Part shown: in pieces, positions 18,477 to 28,952 of the stretch
Position numbering within the stretch: the stretch's first letter is position 1
How the letters are laid out: each line of letters starts with the position of its first letter
NCBI GenBank assembly: GCA_016709335.1
Contig: JADJNC010000025.1
Coordinates: 1 to 64,000, forward strand
Direction: 5' to 3'
DNA: 64,000 nucleotides
Source of the DNA: Candidatus Propionivibrio dominans
GTDB taxonomy: Bacteria; Pseudomonadota; Gammaproteobacteria; Burkholderiales; Rhodocyclaceae
The notes under the pieces: model-generated
What the model was told of the DNA's origin: nothing
The model's input: the letters and a program-made list of their open reading frames with translations, nothing else
The model's database searches: none
Position numbers and translations under genes: made by a program

Positions 18477-19523
18477 TTAAGCGCCCGGGAAAGCGTCCTT
18501 GTTGGCGGCCTTGCCGCGAGCTTCAACCGAAGAAACAAGGTTTCGTCGAACCAGTTCAAGAAGATTCTGATCGAGGGTTTGCATGCCCAACTGAGCCCCC
18601 GTCTGGATTGCCGAATACATCTGTGCCACCTTGTTTTCACGGATCAGGTTACGAATCGCCGGCGTGCCGATCATGATTTCGTGTGCCGCCATGCGCCCGG
18701 TACCGTCCTTGGTCTTGAGCAGCGTTTGCGAAATAACCGCACGCAAGGATTCGGAAAGCATCGAGCGAACCATTTCCTTCTCGGCCGCCGGGAAAACGTC
18801 AACGATACGGTCAATCGTCTTGGCCGCGCTCGAGGTGTGCAGGGTGCCAAAGACGAGGTGGCCGGTTTCGGCGCCGGAGAGCGCGAGGCGAATGGTTTCC
18901 AGATCGCGCATTTCGCCGACCAGGATGACATCCGGGTCTTCGCGCAGCGCCGAGCGCAGCGCGTTGGCAAACGACAGGGTATGCGGTCCGACTTCGCGCT
19001 GGTTGATCAGACACTTTTTCGATTCGTGCACGAATTCGATCGGATCCTCGACGGTGAGAATGTGGGCGTGCTCGTTTTCGTTGATGTGGTTGACCATCGC
19101 CGCCAGGGTGGTCGATTTGCCCGAACCGGTCGGGCCGGTGACCAGCACGATGCCCCGCGGATATTCGGAAATATCCTTGAATATCTTCGGGCAGTTCAGA
19201 TCTTCGAGCGAAAGGATTTTTGAGGGAATGGTCCGGAAGACCGCTGCCGCGCCCCGGTTCTGCACAAAGGCATTGACGCGGAAGCGGGCCAGGTTGGGGA
19301 TTTCGAAGGAAAAATCGCACTCCAGAATCTCTTCGTAGTGCTTGCGCTGGCCATCGTTCATGATGTCATACACCATGGCATGCACATCCTTGTGCTCCAT
19401 GGCTGGCAGGTTGATGCGGCGTATATCGCCATGCACGCGGATCATCGGCGGCAACCCCGACGAGAGGTGCAGGTCAGACGCCTTGTTCTTGACACTGAAA
19501 GCCTGCAGTTCGGTAATATCCAT
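18477..19523 (-). CDS. pilT: Type IV pilus retraction ATPase PilT
   Basis: 348 residues, the standard PilT length. Signature parts: SDLHLSSGLPPMIRVHGD, Walker A GPTGSGKSTT, EDPIEFVH, Walker B DVILVGEMRDLETI, His box GHLVFGTLHTSSA, and the AIRNLIRE membrane-proximal motif that PilT needs for retraction. It powers pilus depolymerisation at the inner membrane. First gene of a pilTU operon, divergent from yggS across 68 bp. Confidence 0.96.
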   Translation of the reverse strand: MDITELQAFSVKNKASDLHLSSGLPPMIRVHGDIRRINLPAMEHKDVHAMVYDIMNDGQRKHYEEILECDFSFEIPNLARFRVNAFVQNRGAAAVFRTIPSKILSLEDLNCPKIFKDISEYPRGIVLVTGPTGSGKSTTLAAMVNHINENEHAHILTVEDPIEFVHESKKCLINQREVGPHTLSFANALRSALREDPDVILVGEMRDLETIRLALSGAETGHLVFGTLHTSSAAKTIDRIVDVFPAAEKEMVRSMLSESLRAVISQTLLKTKDGTGRMAAHEIMIGTPAIRNLIRENKVAQMYSAIQTGAQLGMQTLDQNLLELVRRNLVSSVEARGKAANKDAFPGA

Positions 19524-19591
19524 CGGGGTTCGTCCTCAGCGGTGGTCGGGGTGCAGTGCTATACTTTGGAGCATCCTTGCAACTACTGATT

Positions 19592-20290
19592 ATGACTACA
19601 ATATCTGCAAACCTGCAAGCCGTTCTCGCACGTATTGCCGCGGCGGCAAGAAAGTACGGACGAAATCCTGACGATATTTCTCTGCTTGCCGTGAGCAAGA
19701 CCTGGCCGGCCTCCGCTGTTCGTGAAGCGGTTGCCGCCGGTCAAAGGGCTTTCGGCGAAAACTATGTGCAGGAAGGCGTTGAGAAGGTGGCCGAACTTGC
19801 TTCGCTGGGACTTGAGTGGCATTTTATCGGTCCACTGCAGAGCAACAAGACGCGACGGGTGGCGGAGGTTTTCGACTGGGTGCATTCAGTCGATCGCCTG
19901 AAGATCGCTGAACGGCTGGCCGCGCAGCGACCCGATGCGCTGCCGCCTTTGCAGGTCTGCCTGCAGGTGAATGTCAGCGGCGAAGATTCGAAAAGCGGCG
20001 TGCCGATGTTTGAAGTGCCATTGCTGGCGCGTCGGCTTGCGTCGCTGCCGCGCCTGAAACTGCGCGGGCTGATGGCCATTCCCGAACCGCTTGATGACTT
20101 TGTGCAACAGCGGCAGGCGTTTGGCCTGCTGCACAGGATTTATCAACAATTGAAGTGCGACGGCCTGACGCTCGATACGCTGTCGATGGGCATGTCGCAT
20201 GACCTCGAAGCCGCAATCGCCGAGGGGGCGACAATGGTGCGTGTGGGTACGGCCATTTTTGGCCAGCGAATGCTTGAAACTTCGGTGTGA
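19592..20290 (+). CDS. yggS: YggS/PROSC family pyridoxal phosphate homeostasis protein
   Basis: 232 residues from ATG 19592; an upstream in-frame extension to 19556 is less likely. The PLP lysine lies in LLAVSKTWP; GENYVQEGVEK, LEWHFIGPLQSNK and LSMGMSHDLEAAI are hallmark blocks. The protein binds PLP and buffers it; no enzymatic activity is known. A TATACT -10-like hexamer occurs at 19560-19565. The classic yggS-proC-yggT-yggU order follows. Confidence 0.95.
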   Translation: MTTISANLQAVLARIAAAARKYGRNPDDISLLAVSKTWPASAVREAVAAGQRAFGENYVQEGVEKVAELASLGLEWHFIGPLQSNKTRRVAEVFDWVHSVDRLKIAERLAAQRPDALPPLQVCLQVNVSGEDSKSGVPMFEVPLLARRLASLPRLKLRGLMAIPEPLDDFVQQRQAFGLLHRIYQQLKCDGLTLDTLSMGMSHDLEAAIAEGATMVRVGTAIFGQRMLETSV

Positions 20291-20302
20291 AATAGGCAGA
20301 AC

Positions 20303-21115
20303 ATGAAAATTACATTCCTCGGCGGAGGCAACATGGCCAGCGCGCTGATTGGCGGCTTGCTGAATCAGGGCTTTTCTCCCGAGGAGATGGCCGTGATCGA
20401 AATTGGCAAAGAAAACCGTGTGCGTCTTGTCAAGGCCTACGGGCTGCGTTGTTACGCCAGGCCGGAGGACCAGGCCATGCAGTGCGACGTTTTGCTGCTG
20501 GCGGTCAAGCCGCAACAGATGCGCGAGGCCTGCGCATCGCTGACGCCGTATCTCAAGCAGCAGTTGGTGATCAGTATTGCGGCCGGTCTGCGCCTCGCCG
20601 ATCTGTCGCGCTGGCTGGGTGGCCATGACAAACTGGTGCGTGCCATGCCCAACACGCCGGCACTGATCGGCTCCGGGGTGACCGGGCTGTTTGCCCTGCC
20701 GAGCGTCTCCGAGGCCGAGCGACTGGGTGCCGAGCGAATTCTGCGGGCGGTCGGCAGTACCCTGTGGGTGACCGATGAGGCGCAGATTGACGCCGTGACG
20801 GCCATTTCCGGCAGTGGACCGGCTTATGTTTTTCTGTTCATTGAAGCCTTGCAGCAGGCGGCAATTACCCTCGGCTTCACCCCCAGTCAGGCGACCCAGC
20901 TCTCGATTGAAACGACGCTGGGTTCGGCCAGGCTGGCCGCACAATCCGACGAGCCAGCCTGCCTGCTACGTGAGCGGGTCACTTCAAAGGGTGGAACGAC
21001 CGAAGCGGCATTGCTCAGGATGGCCGAATGTGGCGTCAAGGACGGTATTATTGCCGGTGTGCTGGCGGCCAAGGCGCGAGGCGCTGAACTGGGTGATCTG
21101 CTCGGCAAGGATTAG
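20303..21115 (+). CDS. proC: Pyrroline-5-carboxylate reductase
   Basis: 270 residues. Catalyses the last step of proline synthesis, NAD(P)H-dependent reduction of pyrroline-5-carboxylate. The Rossmann start ITFLGGGNMASALIGGL binds the nucleotide; the C-terminal signature covers SGSGPAYVFLFIEAL and VTSKGGTTEAALLRM. Twelve bases downstream of yggS and two bases upstream of yggT. Confidence 0.96.
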   Translation: MKITFLGGGNMASALIGGLLNQGFSPEEMAVIEIGKENRVRLVKAYGLRCYARPEDQAMQCDVLLLAVKPQQMREACASLTPYLKQQLVISIAAGLRLADLSRWLGGHDKLVRAMPNTPALIGSGVTGLFALPSVSEAERLGAERILRAVGSTLWVTDEAQIDAVTAISGSGPAYVFLFIEALQQAAITLGFTPSQATQLSIETTLGSARLAAQSDEPACLLRERVTSKGGTTEAALLRMAECGVKDGIIAGVLAAKARGAELGDLLGKD

Positions 21116-21117
21116 AC

Positions 21118-21657
21118 ATGTTCACACAAGCCGGGCTGTTTCTGCTCGACGCCCTGATCGGCTTCCTCACCTTCGCGCTGCTCCTGCGTTTTTACATGCA
21201 GGCTTTCCGCGTTTCATTCCGTAATCAGGTCGGCGCCTTTGTCGTGCAGTTGACCAACTGGCTGGTGATGCCGCTACGCAAGGTGTTGCCGGGACTCTTC
21301 GGACTCGATCTGGCCAGCGTCTTGCCGGCTTATCTGTTGCAGGTCTTGTTGCTGTTTGTCGTGTTTTTGCTGCGCGGCGGCCTGGACGTGGCGGCGACGG
21401 GCAATCTGCACGGGCTGATTTTCTGGACTGCGCTGCTGGCCACTCTGCGCATCAGCGTTTATCTGCTGATCGGAGCGCTTTTCTTGCAGGCCATCCTCTC
21501 CTGGGTGAGCCCCCACTCTCCTCTGGCGCAGCCGCTGGCGCAGTTGACACGGCCTTTTCTCGATCCGATCCGGCGCATCGTCCCGCCCATCGCCGCCATC
21601 GACCTGTCGCCGCTGATCGCCATTCTCCTGGCGCAGGTGGTGCTGATCTTCCTGTAA
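21118..21657 (+). CDS. yggT: YggT family membrane protein
   Basis: 179 residues with two YggT repeats, each with paired hydrophobic helices and a proline-rich F-x-x-P motif (LVMPLRKVLPGLFG; TRPFLDPIRRIVPP). Small integral membrane proteins of this family are linked to osmotic or ion stress; the molecular role is unknown. Two bases after proC stop, so translationally linked. Confidence 0.93.
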   Translation: MFTQAGLFLLDALIGFLTFALLLRFYMQAFRVSFRNQVGAFVVQLTNWLVMPLRKVLPGLFGLDLASVLPAYLLQVLLLFVVFLLRGGLDVAATGNLHGLIFWTALLATLRISVYLLIGALFLQAILSWVSPHSPLAQPLAQLTRPFLDPIRRIVPPIAAIDLSPLIAILLAQVVLIFL

Positions 21658-21713
21658 CAGGCATGGATCTGGCGCCACCCCACATTATGAAAGTTGCCGG
21701 CTTGCCCGTTTAC

Positions 21714-22424
<711 letters not shown>

Positions 22425-22737
22425 CCGGGCGCAAATAAAACGGAAGTCGCCGGAATCCATGGCGATGCACTGAAAATACGCCTGGCCGCAGCGCCGGTGG
22501 ATGGCAAAGCCAATGCCGCGCTGATCGCGTTTGTTGCCGATCGGCTGGGGCTGGCAAAGTCGGCAATCCGCCTTAAAAGCGGCCAGACTTCGCGGCGCAA
22601 GGTGCTTGAAGTCGTCGCGGCGCCGGCCGACACGGCGCAACGCTTGTTGCCGGACACCTGACAGACGGGAGTCTTGCGCCACAAATCGTTGATCCTTGCC
22701 TGCTCGTTGTCTAGGGCAAATGCATCAAACTGAGACA

Positions 22738-22858
22738 CCCACCGCGAAGGCGCTAAGGTCGCGAAGTTTTCGCAAAGAAAGTCAAAGACGACCATTACAT
22801 ATTGGCTTTCTTCTTCTCTCTTTGCGTTTCCTTTGCTTCTTTGCGGCTCTGCGGTGGA
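22738..22858. repeat. Long imperfect inverted repeat before ribE
   Basis: Left arm cccaccgcgaaggcgctaag, right arm ending ttgcggctctgcggtgg, with runs of 'aaagaaag' and 'ctttct' between. It fills most of the 304-bp gap between yggU and ribE. No FMN riboswitch consensus was recognised here. Confidence 0.75.
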
Positions 22859-22965
22859 CTTTGAAGTTTGGTGCGATTGCCCTGGCTTTGTCTTTGCCGA
22901 CGGGTCAGCGTGGCAACGTGGTAGAATCCTACCCCCTGCCTGCACCCATCCGATTGATCTTCAAT

Positions 22966-23586
22966 ATGTTCTCCGGAATCATTGCCGCACTTGGACACAT
23001 TACCGAACTGACGCCGCGCAACGACGGCACGCCGACCGTTCGCCTGAGCATCGAGGCCGGTCAACTCGGCCTCGACGACGTCACTCTGGGTGACTCGATT
23101 GCCTGCAACGGCGTCTGCCTGACTGTCGTCGATACGCGGGATAACAGCTTCTTTGTCGACGTCTCGCCGGAAACGCTGTCCTGCACCATAGGGCTGGACG
23201 CACCCGGCCCGGTCAATCTGGAGAAGGCGTTGCGCCTGGCAGACCGTCTTGGCGGTCACCTGGTTTCCGGTCACGTCGATGGCGTCGGCGAAGTGCTGCG
23301 CTTCGATCCCGTTGGCGATAATCGGCTGCTGGAAATCCGCGCGCCCGAAGTTCTGGCCAGATACATTGCACGCAAGGGCTCGATCACTGTCAATGGCGTC
23401 AGCCTGACCACCAATCGGGTCTCCGGCGCCTGTTTTACCATCAACCTGATTCCGCACACCCTTGAAGCGACGACGCTAGGTCGCCTGAAGCCGGGTAGCC
23501 GGGTCAATCTCGAAATCGACCTGATCGCGCGCTACGTCGAGCGCATGCTCAATCCTGACGCCATCGACGCGTCCGAGGCTGGATAA
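22966..23586 (+). CDS. ribE: Riboflavin synthase alpha chain
   Basis: 206 residues from ATG 22966. Converts two molecules of 6,7-dimethyl-8-ribityllumazine to riboflavin plus a pyrimidine. Two lumazine-binding barrels: [12 protein letters not shown]...CNGVCLTVV and [13 protein letters not shown]...[13 protein letters not shown]. The 5'-extended reading frame runs back into repeat DNA and is rejected. The stop codon is directly followed by the ATG of the next gene. Confidence 0.95.
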   Translation: MFSGIIAALGHITELTPRNDGTPTVRLSIEAGQLGLDDVTLGDSIACNGVCLTVVDTRDNSFFVDVSPETLSCTIGLDAPGPVNLEKALRLADRLGGHLVSGHVDGVGEVLRFDPVGDNRLLEIRAPEVLARYIARKGSITVNGVSLTTNRVSGACFTINLIPHTLEATTLGRLKPGSRVNLEIDLIARYVERMLNPDAIDASEAG

Positions 23587-24711
23587 ATGTCACCCCAACA
23601 CCGATCCGCTATTGCCCCGATCGAAGAAATCATCGTTGAGATGCGCGCCGGGCGCATGGTCATCCTCGTCGATGAGGAAGATCGCGAAAACGAGGGCGAC
23701 CTTGTCCTGGCTGCCGAACACGTTACGCCAGAAGCAATCAATTTCATGGCCAAGCATGCGCGCGGGCTGATCTGCCTGACGCTGAGGGAGGAGCGCTGCA
23801 GGCAGATCGGCCTGACGCAGATGGCACGCGACAACAAGAGCCATTTCAGCACCGCCTTCACCGTTTCGATAGAAGCAGCGAGCGGCGTGACCACCGGCAT
23901 TTCGGCGCAGGACCGCGCGCGCACCATTCAGGTGGCCGTGGCTCGGGACGCGCGACCGGAGGATATCGTCCAGCCTGGACACATCTTTCCGATCACCGCC
24001 AAGGCCGGCGGCGTGCTGGTGCGCGCCGGTCACACCGAGGCCGGTTGCGATCTTGCCCAGATCGCCGGCCTCGATCCGTCATCGGTCATCTGTGAAATAC
24101 TCAAGGACGATGGTTCGATGGCGCGGCTGCCCGATCTGATCGAATTCGCCCGCAAGCACGGCCTGAAGATCGGCACCATAAGCGACCTCATACATTTCCG
24201 TAGCCGCAACGAAAAGCTGGTCGAGCGTACCTTCTCCCGGCCAGTACAATCAGCGCATGGCGAGTTCATCCTGCACGCCTATACCGATCGTACCTCGAAT
24301 GAAGTTCATCTGGCATTGACCCGGGGCGAGATTCATCCGGAAAGGGAAACGCTGGTGCGCGTGCATGAACCGCTCACTGTGATCGATTTCCTTGATCCGT
24401 CCAGCGGTCGCCACACCTTCTCCCTCGACCAGGCCCAGAGGGCGCTGGCGCGGGTAGAATCCGGCGTCATCGTTCTCCTGCGTCGTCCGGAAACCAGCCA
24501 TGACATTCTTGCCGCGCTGGTCGAGCAATCGCCTGCTCAGCGTCCGGCAGCGAAATGGGATCCACGCATCTACGGCATCGGCGCACAGATCCTGCGCGAT
24601 CTCGGCGTCTGTAAAATGAAGCTGCTGGCCAGTCCGCGACGCATGCCGAGCGTGACCGGTTTCGGACTCGAAGTGACGGGATATATCGCTTCGCCGGCCG
24701 AACTTGAGTGA
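23587..24711 (+). CDS. ribB: 3,4-dihydroxy-2-butanone-4-phosphate synthase with degenerate GTP cyclohydrolase II-like domain (RibBX type)
   Basis: 374 residues. Residues 1-205 are a full RibB domain: [12 protein letters not shown] (metal/acid loop), [36 protein letters not shown]. The C-terminal 160 residues align with GTP cyclohydrolase II in outline ([24 protein letters not shown]) but the zinc-binding Cys triad is absent, so this half is probably not a cyclohydrolase. Such RibBX hybrids are common in Proteobacteria with a separate ribA elsewhere. No gap after ribE; ribH follows after 39 bp. Confidence 0.93.
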   Translation: MSPQHRSAIAPIEEIIVEMRAGRMVILVDEEDRENEGDLVLAAEHVTPEAINFMAKHARGLICLTLREERCRQIGLTQMARDNKSHFSTAFTVSIEAASGVTTGISAQDRARTIQVAVARDARPEDIVQPGHIFPITAKAGGVLVRAGHTEAGCDLAQIAGLDPSSVICEILKDDGSMARLPDLIEFARKHGLKIGTISDLIHFRSRNEKLVERTFSRPVQSAHGEFILHAYTDRTSNEVHLALTRGEIHPERETLVRVHEPLTVIDFLDPSSGRHTFSLDQAQRALARVESGVIVLLRRPETSHDILAALVEQSPAQRPAAKWDPRIYGIGAQILRDLGVCKMKLLASPRRMPSVTGFGLEVTGYIASPAELE

Positions 24712-24750
24712 CCCCTACAGAATCCACTGAAACCACCAGAAAGCGCTGCC

Positions 24751-25233
24751 ATGGCCCGTTACGAAAATTGCTATGAATACGAACCCGACCTGGCCGGAGC
24801 CGGACTGTCTATCGGCATCGTCATGAGCCGCTTCAATCAGGACATCGGCGAAGGTTTGCTCGGGGCCTGTACGAGCGAACTCAAGCGTCTCGGGGTTGCC
24901 GACTGCGCTATCGAGATTGCCACCGTACCCGGCGCGCTCGAAATCCCGCTGGTTCTGCAAACAATGGCGCAAAGCGATCGCTACGATGCTCTGATCGCTC
25001 TTGGCGCCGTCATTCGCGGCGACACGTATCATTTTGAAGTGGTTTCCAACGACTCCTGCCGTGCGGTCATGGAAGTGCAACTGGATACCGGCATACCGAT
25101 AGCCAACGGCATCCTGACCTGCGAGGACGACGATCAGGCACTGGCGCGCATGCAGCAGAAGGGCTCGGACTGTGCGCGGGCGGCCGTCGAAACGGCCAAC
25201 CTGCTGCGTGCCATCGGCGAAAGACCTGCATGA
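24751..25233 (+). CDS. ribH: 6,7-dimethyl-8-ribityllumazine synthase
   Basis: 160 residues. Condenses the RibB product with the RibA/RibD-derived pyrimidine to lumazine. Signature elements: [44 protein letters not shown] with the catalytic His, and [12 protein letters not shown]. Forms large capsid-like oligomers in many bacteria. Stop overlaps the nusB start (ATGA at 25230). Confidence 0.96.
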   Translation: MARYENCYEYEPDLAGAGLSIGIVMSRFNQDIGEGLLGACTSELKRLGVADCAIEIATVPGALEIPLVLQTMAQSDRYDALIALGAVIRGDTYHFEVVSNDSCRAVMEVQLDTGIPIANGILTCEDDDQALARMQQKGSDCARAAVETANLLRAIGERPA

Positions 25234-25727
25234 GCACTGCGCCGGAGACCGCCATAGCGGAAAGCAAAGCCGCCAGGGTCGCCAAATCACCGCGCCGACG
25301 TGCCCGCGAGTTTGCGCTGCAAGGTCTCTACCAGTGGCAGATCAGTGGCAACGACGAGGCGTCCATTGAGGCGCATCTGGCCGACATCGCCGGTTTTGAC
25401 AAGGCCGATCGCCAGTTTTTCGTCGCCGTGTTGCGCGGCGTCCTCGCCCAGCATCCGGTTTTGCAGGAACAACTCCAGGCTCACCTCGACCGCCCTTTCA
25501 GGGAACTGTCACCGGTCGAGGCTTCCGTTCTGCTGGCCGGCGCGTACGAACTGGTCAATTGCCCGCAAACGCCCTATCGCGTCATCATCAACGAAGCCAT
25601 CGAACTGGCCAAGGGCTACGGCGGCACCGATGGCCACAAATACGTCAACGGCGTACTCGACAAACTGGCCGCCAAGTTGCGCCCGCTTGAAGTCGAAGCC
25701 AAGCGCGCAGCCAATCGAAAATCTTGA
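25230..25727 (+). CDS. nusB: Transcription antitermination factor NusB
   Basis: 165 residues. Helical RNA-binding protein that joins NusE at boxA of rRNA operons. Motifs: [16 protein letters not shown] at the start, [18 protein letters not shown] in the middle, and [31 protein letters not shown] at the end. The ribH-nusB-thiL-pgpA order is widespread in beta- and gammaproteobacteria. Confidence 0.96.
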   Translation: MSTAPETAIAESKAARVAKSPRRRAREFALQGLYQWQISGNDEASIEAHLADIAGFDKADRQFFVAVLRGVLAQHPVLQEQLQAHLDRPFRELSPVEASVLLAGAYELVNCPQTPYRVIINEAIELAKGYGGTDGHKYVNGVLDKLAAKLRPLEVEAKRAANRKS

Positions 25728-25744
25728 GTAACCCAAAACCTTGA

Positions 25745-25826
25745 ACCACCAGGACACCAAGCACACCAAGAATCACCAAGTTTTTCCTGGCGAAACTTTG
25801 TGCTCTTTGTGACTTGGTGGTGAAGT
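25745..25826. repeat. Imperfect inverted repeat between nusB and thiL
   Basis: Left arm accaccaggacaccaagcac, right arm ending gtgacttggtggt; the arms can pair over about 30 bp with interruptions. Different core sequence from the 'ggcgcaaag' class but the same position and shape. It does not leave room for a separate strong promoter for thiL. Confidence 0.75.
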
Positions 25827-25833
25827 TTTTACC

Positions 25834-26811
25834 GTGCCTTCCTCACCCTCCGAATTCGATCTGATCGCCCGCTATTTCGTGCGCCCGACGCCACAGGCCG
25901 TGCTTGGCCCCGGTGACGACTGCGCCTTGCTGGCGCCTTCACCGGGGATGGAACTGGCGATCACCACCGACATGCTGGTCTCCGGTACCCATTTTCTGCC
26001 GGACACCGATCCGTGCCAACTGGGCTGGAAAACCCTGGCCGTCAACCTCTCCGATCTCGCCGCAATGGGCGCCACGCCACGCTGGGTCGTGCTCGCCGGC
26101 AGTCTGCCGGACGCCGACGAGACCTGGATTGCCGCCTTCGCCGAGGGCTTTTTTTCCTGTGCCAGGCGCTACGGGGTTGACCTGGTCGGCGGCGATACGA
26201 CGCGTGGACCACTCAATCTGTGCATCACGGCACTCGGCGAGGTACCGGCGGGTGCCGCTCTACGCCGTGCCGGCGCGCACAGCGGCGATGACCTGTGGGT
26301 TTCCGGCCGGCCCGGACTGGCCGCACTGGGACTCGCACACCGGCAGGGCCGGACGCAATTGCCGGAAAAACTCGCGGCGCGCTGTCTCGCTGCCCTGCAA
26401 AAACCGACGCCGCGTATTGAACTCGGTCTGGCCCTGCTGAACCAAAAGCTGGCCCATGCCGCCATTGACATCTCGGATGGACTGCTCGCCGACCTCGGTC
26501 ACCTGGCCAAAAGTTCTGGCCTTGATGCTGAAGTTTTCCAGCCACAGCTTCCCTTGTTGCCTGCGGGTGCCGAACCCCTGCTGGCACGCCGCTGTCAATT
26601 GGCCGGTGGCGACGATTACGAACTGCTGTTTGCTGCGCCACCCGGCAAGCGCCATGAACTGGCTGAACTGGCAGCCCAACTCGATCTGCCGCTGTGGCGC
26701 ATTGCTCGCATGATTGATGGCCCGGGTGAAGTTCATTTGCTTGATGAAAACGGTCAAAAGCTAAGCATTACTCACAAAGGATTCGATCATTTTGCTCAAG
26801 ATCAAGACTAA
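25834..26811 (+). CDS. thiL: Thiamine-monophosphate kinase
   Basis: 325 residues from GTG 25834. Phosphorylates TMP to thiamine diphosphate, the cofactor used by the 2-oxoacid oxidoreductase beta subunit in this window. PurM/ThiL fold: SEFDLIARYF, GPGDDCALL, ITTDMLVSGTHF, VNLSDLAAMGATP, GGDTTRGP and DISDGLLADLGHLAK, the Asp residues binding Mg-ATP. The 3' end overlaps pgpA by 20 bp. Confidence 0.95.
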   Translation: MPSSPSEFDLIARYFVRPTPQAVLGPGDDCALLAPSPGMELAITTDMLVSGTHFLPDTDPCQLGWKTLAVNLSDLAAMGATPRWVVLAGSLPDADETWIAAFAEGFFSCARRYGVDLVGGDTTRGPLNLCITALGEVPAGAALRRAGAHSGDDLWVSGRPGLAALGLAHRQGRTQLPEKLAARCLAALQKPTPRIELGLALLNQKLAHAAIDISDGLLADLGHLAKSSGLDAEVFQPQLPLLPAGAEPLLARRCQLAGGDDYELLFAAPPGKRHELAELAAQLDLPLWRIARMIDGPGEVHLLDENGQKLSITHKGFDHFAQDQD

Positions 26812-27289
26812 GCCACCTTCGCTGCACTTTCTCCTGTCGCATCCGGCGCATCTTGTTGCTTGCGGATTTGGCAGCGGCTTGTCGCCTGTCGCCCCGGGAA
26901 CCGTCGGAACGCTCTTCGCCTGGGCCTCTTTTCCGCTGCTCAGACCATGGATGAACGACTTCGAGCTAATCGGTTTCCTTATCGTCTGTTTCATTGGCGG
27001 CGTGCTTGCAGCGCAGCGGACGGGCGCCGATCTCGGTGTCGTCGATCATGGCAGCATTGTCTGGGACGAGATTGTTCCTTTCTGGCTGGTGCTGGTATTC
27101 TGTCCTGCGGGCGGTCTTTGGCAAATCACGGCATTCCTTCTTTTCCGCCTTTTCGACATTGTAAAACCGCAGCCGGCACGTTATTTTGACGAGCAGGTCA
27201 AGAATGGCTTCGGAGTCATGACCGACGACCTGGTCGCTGCGGGTTACACTGTGCTCGTGCTCGCCATCCTTCAATTCATTCTCAAATGA
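26792..27289 (+). CDS. pgpA: Phosphatidylglycerophosphatase A
   Basis: 165 residues starting at TTG 26792 inside thiL. Removes the phosphate from phosphatidylglycerophosphate at the inner membrane. Diagnostic parts: GFGSGLSPVAPGTVGTLFAW, DHGSIVWDEIVPFW and FRLFDIVKPQPARYFD; the Asp/Glu in DEIVPFW is catalytic in the family. Four hydrophobic stretches. Overlaps the pncC start by 4 bp (ATGA). Confidence 0.94.
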   Translation: MLKIKTKPPSLHFLLSHPAHLVACGFGSGLSPVAPGTVGTLFAWASFPLLRPWMNDFELIGFLIVCFIGGVLAAQRTGADLGVVDHGSIVWDEIVPFWLVLVFCPAGGLWQITAFLLFRLFDIVKPQPARYFDEQVKNGFGVMTDDLVAAGYTVLVLAILQFILK

Positions 27290-27786
27290 ACCAGCAGACA
27301 CTCGAAACCCTCGCCGCACAGGTCGGCGCACTGCTTTTGGCCAATGGCCAGAAGCTGGCTACGGCTGAATCCTGCACCGGCGGCTGGGTGGGGCAATGCC
27401 TGACGGCCGTGGCCGGAAGCTCGGATTGGTTCGAGCGCGGTTTTGTTACTTATTCGAATGCAGCCAAGCACGAAATGCTGGGCGTCGAAAACGAAATCCT
27501 GCTTGCCCATGGCGCGGTCAGTGAAGCAACGGCTGCGGCCATGGCCGCTGGTGCCCTGCGCCACAGTCACGCCGACTGGGCGCTGGCGATCACCGGGGTT
27601 GCCGGCCCCGGCGGCGGTTCGCCGGGCAGGCCGGTCGGCACGGTGTGCTTCGCCTGGGCCGGAGCGGAAGGCCGCCTCGATAGCCAAACCTGCCACTTCA
27701 AGGGCAATCGCGAAGAAGTTCGAGCTCAATCGGTAGCCTGTGCACTCAACGGGCTGCTGGAACGTGCAGCGCATCTGTCGGCCTGA
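27286..27786 (+). CDS. pncC: Nicotinamide-nucleotide amidohydrolase (CinA C-terminal family)
   Basis: 166 residues. Deamidates NMN to nicotinate mononucleotide, recycling NMN made by DNA ligase. The family core is ATAESCTGGWVGQCLTAVAGSS with the catalytic Ser, FERGFVTYSNAAKHEMLGV, and ITGVAGPGGGSPGRPVGTVCFAWA. No N-terminal CinA (MoCF) domain. Last gene of the nusB-to-pncC run, followed by the recA promoter region. Confidence 0.95.
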   Translation: MNQQTLETLAAQVGALLLANGQKLATAESCTGGWVGQCLTAVAGSSDWFERGFVTYSNAAKHEMLGVENEILLAHGAVSEATAAAMAAGALRHSHADWALAITGVAGPGGGSPGRPVGTVCFAWAGAEGRLDSQTCHFKGNREEVRAQSVACALNGLLERAAHLSA

Positions 27787-27829
27787 TCCTCTCCAACATG
27801 CACTCCAGTAGTGCTCGCCATTTCTTTTA

Positions 27830-27849
27830 TACTGTATATAATAACAGTA
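27830..27849 (+). promoter_or_regulatory. LexA (SOS) box in the recA promoter
   Basis: The core ctgtatataataacag at 27832-27847 fits CTGT-N8-ACAG exactly, and the flanking TA on both sides extends the match to the E. coli-type consensus. It lies 78 bp before the recA start and overlaps an AT-rich -10-like region (tttTATACTg). Strong evidence for SOS control of recA and probably recX. Confidence 0.92.
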
Positions 27850-27926
27850 GTCGACTACGGTGTAACACACCTGATCGACACCGTTGAACATGAGATAATC
27901 TTTCCAATCAGAATAAAGGACACGCA

Positions 27927-28946
27927 ATGGACGACAACAAGACAAAAGCACTGGCGGCAGCACTGGCTCAGATCGAAAAGCAGTTCGGCAAGGGATCAAT
28001 CATGAAAATGGGCGACGGCAGCGTCGCCAACGACATCCAGGTCGTTTCCACCGGTTCGCTGGGGCTCGATATCGCACTGGGCATCGGCGGCCTGCCGCGC
28101 GGTCGTGTGGTTGAAATCTACGGTCCGGAATCGTCAGGCAAAACGACGCTGGCGCTGCAGGTCATCGCCGAAATGCAGCAACTCGGCGGTACTGCCGCTT
28201 TCATCGACGCCGAACATGCCCTTGACCCGACTTATGCCCAGAAACTCGGAGTGAATCTTGACGAACTCCTGATTTCACAACCGGATACCGGCGAACAGGC
28301 ACTTGAAATCACCGATATGCTGGTACGTTCGGCCAGCGTGGACGTGATTGTCATCGACTCGGTCGCCGCGCTGGTGCCGAAAGCAGAAATCGAAGGCGAG
28401 ATGGGCGATTCGCTACCCGGCCTGCAGGCCCGCCTGATGAGTCAGGCGCTGCGCAAGCTGACAGCGAACATCAATCGGACGAACACCCTGGTTATTTTCA
28501 TCAACCAGATCCGCATGAAGATAGGTGTCATGTTCGGCAGCCCGGAAACCACCACCGGCGGCAACGCGCTCAAGTTTTATGCTTCCGTACGTCTGGATAT
28601 CCGCCGCATCGGCGGTATCAAGAAAGGCGACGAGGTGGTCGGCAACGAAACCCGTGTCAAGGTGGTCAAGAACAAGGTGGCACCGCCTTTCCGCGAAGCC
28701 ATTTTTGACATTCTTTACGGCGAAGGGACATCGCGCGAGGGTGAAATCGTCGAACTCGGAGTCATCCACAAACTGGTCGAGAAATCGGGCTCCTGGTACG
28801 CCTACAATGGCGAAAAAATCGGTCAGGGCAAGGACAACGCCCGCGAATATCTCAAAGCCAACCCGCAAATTGCCGAGGAGATCGAGACCAGGATCCGCAC
28901 CGCCGTGAATGTTCCCTCGCCAAAACCGATCAGCGTCACCGAGTAG
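27927..28946 (+). CDS. recA: Recombinase A
   Basis: 339 residues. ATP-dependent strand exchange and LexA cleavage co-protease. Walker [10 protein letters not shown] at 66-74, [13 protein letters not shown] (Walker B), the L1 loop region [16 protein letters not shown] and L2 [40 protein letters not shown] before ATG. recX follows six bases after the stop. Confidence 0.98.
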   Translation: MDDNKTKALAAALAQIEKQFGKGSIMKMGDGSVANDIQVVSTGSLGLDIALGIGGLPRGRVVEIYGPESSGKTTLALQVIAEMQQLGGTAAFIDAEHALDPTYAQKLGVNLDELLISQPDTGEQALEITDMLVRSASVDVIVIDSVAALVPKAEIEGEMGDSLPGLQARLMSQALRKLTANINRTNTLVIFINQIRMKIGVMFGSPETTTGGNALKFYASVRLDIRRIGGIKKGDEVVGNETRVKVVKNKVAPPFREAIFDILYGEGTSREGEIVELGVIHKLVEKSGSWYAYNGEKIGQGKDNAREYLKANPQIAEEIETRIRTAVNVPSPKPISVTE

Positions 28947-28952
28947 CGCGCC

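Noticed and set aside
22662..22965. FMN riboswitch before ribE
   Set aside because: The conserved RFN segments were not found; the gap is filled by an inverted repeat.
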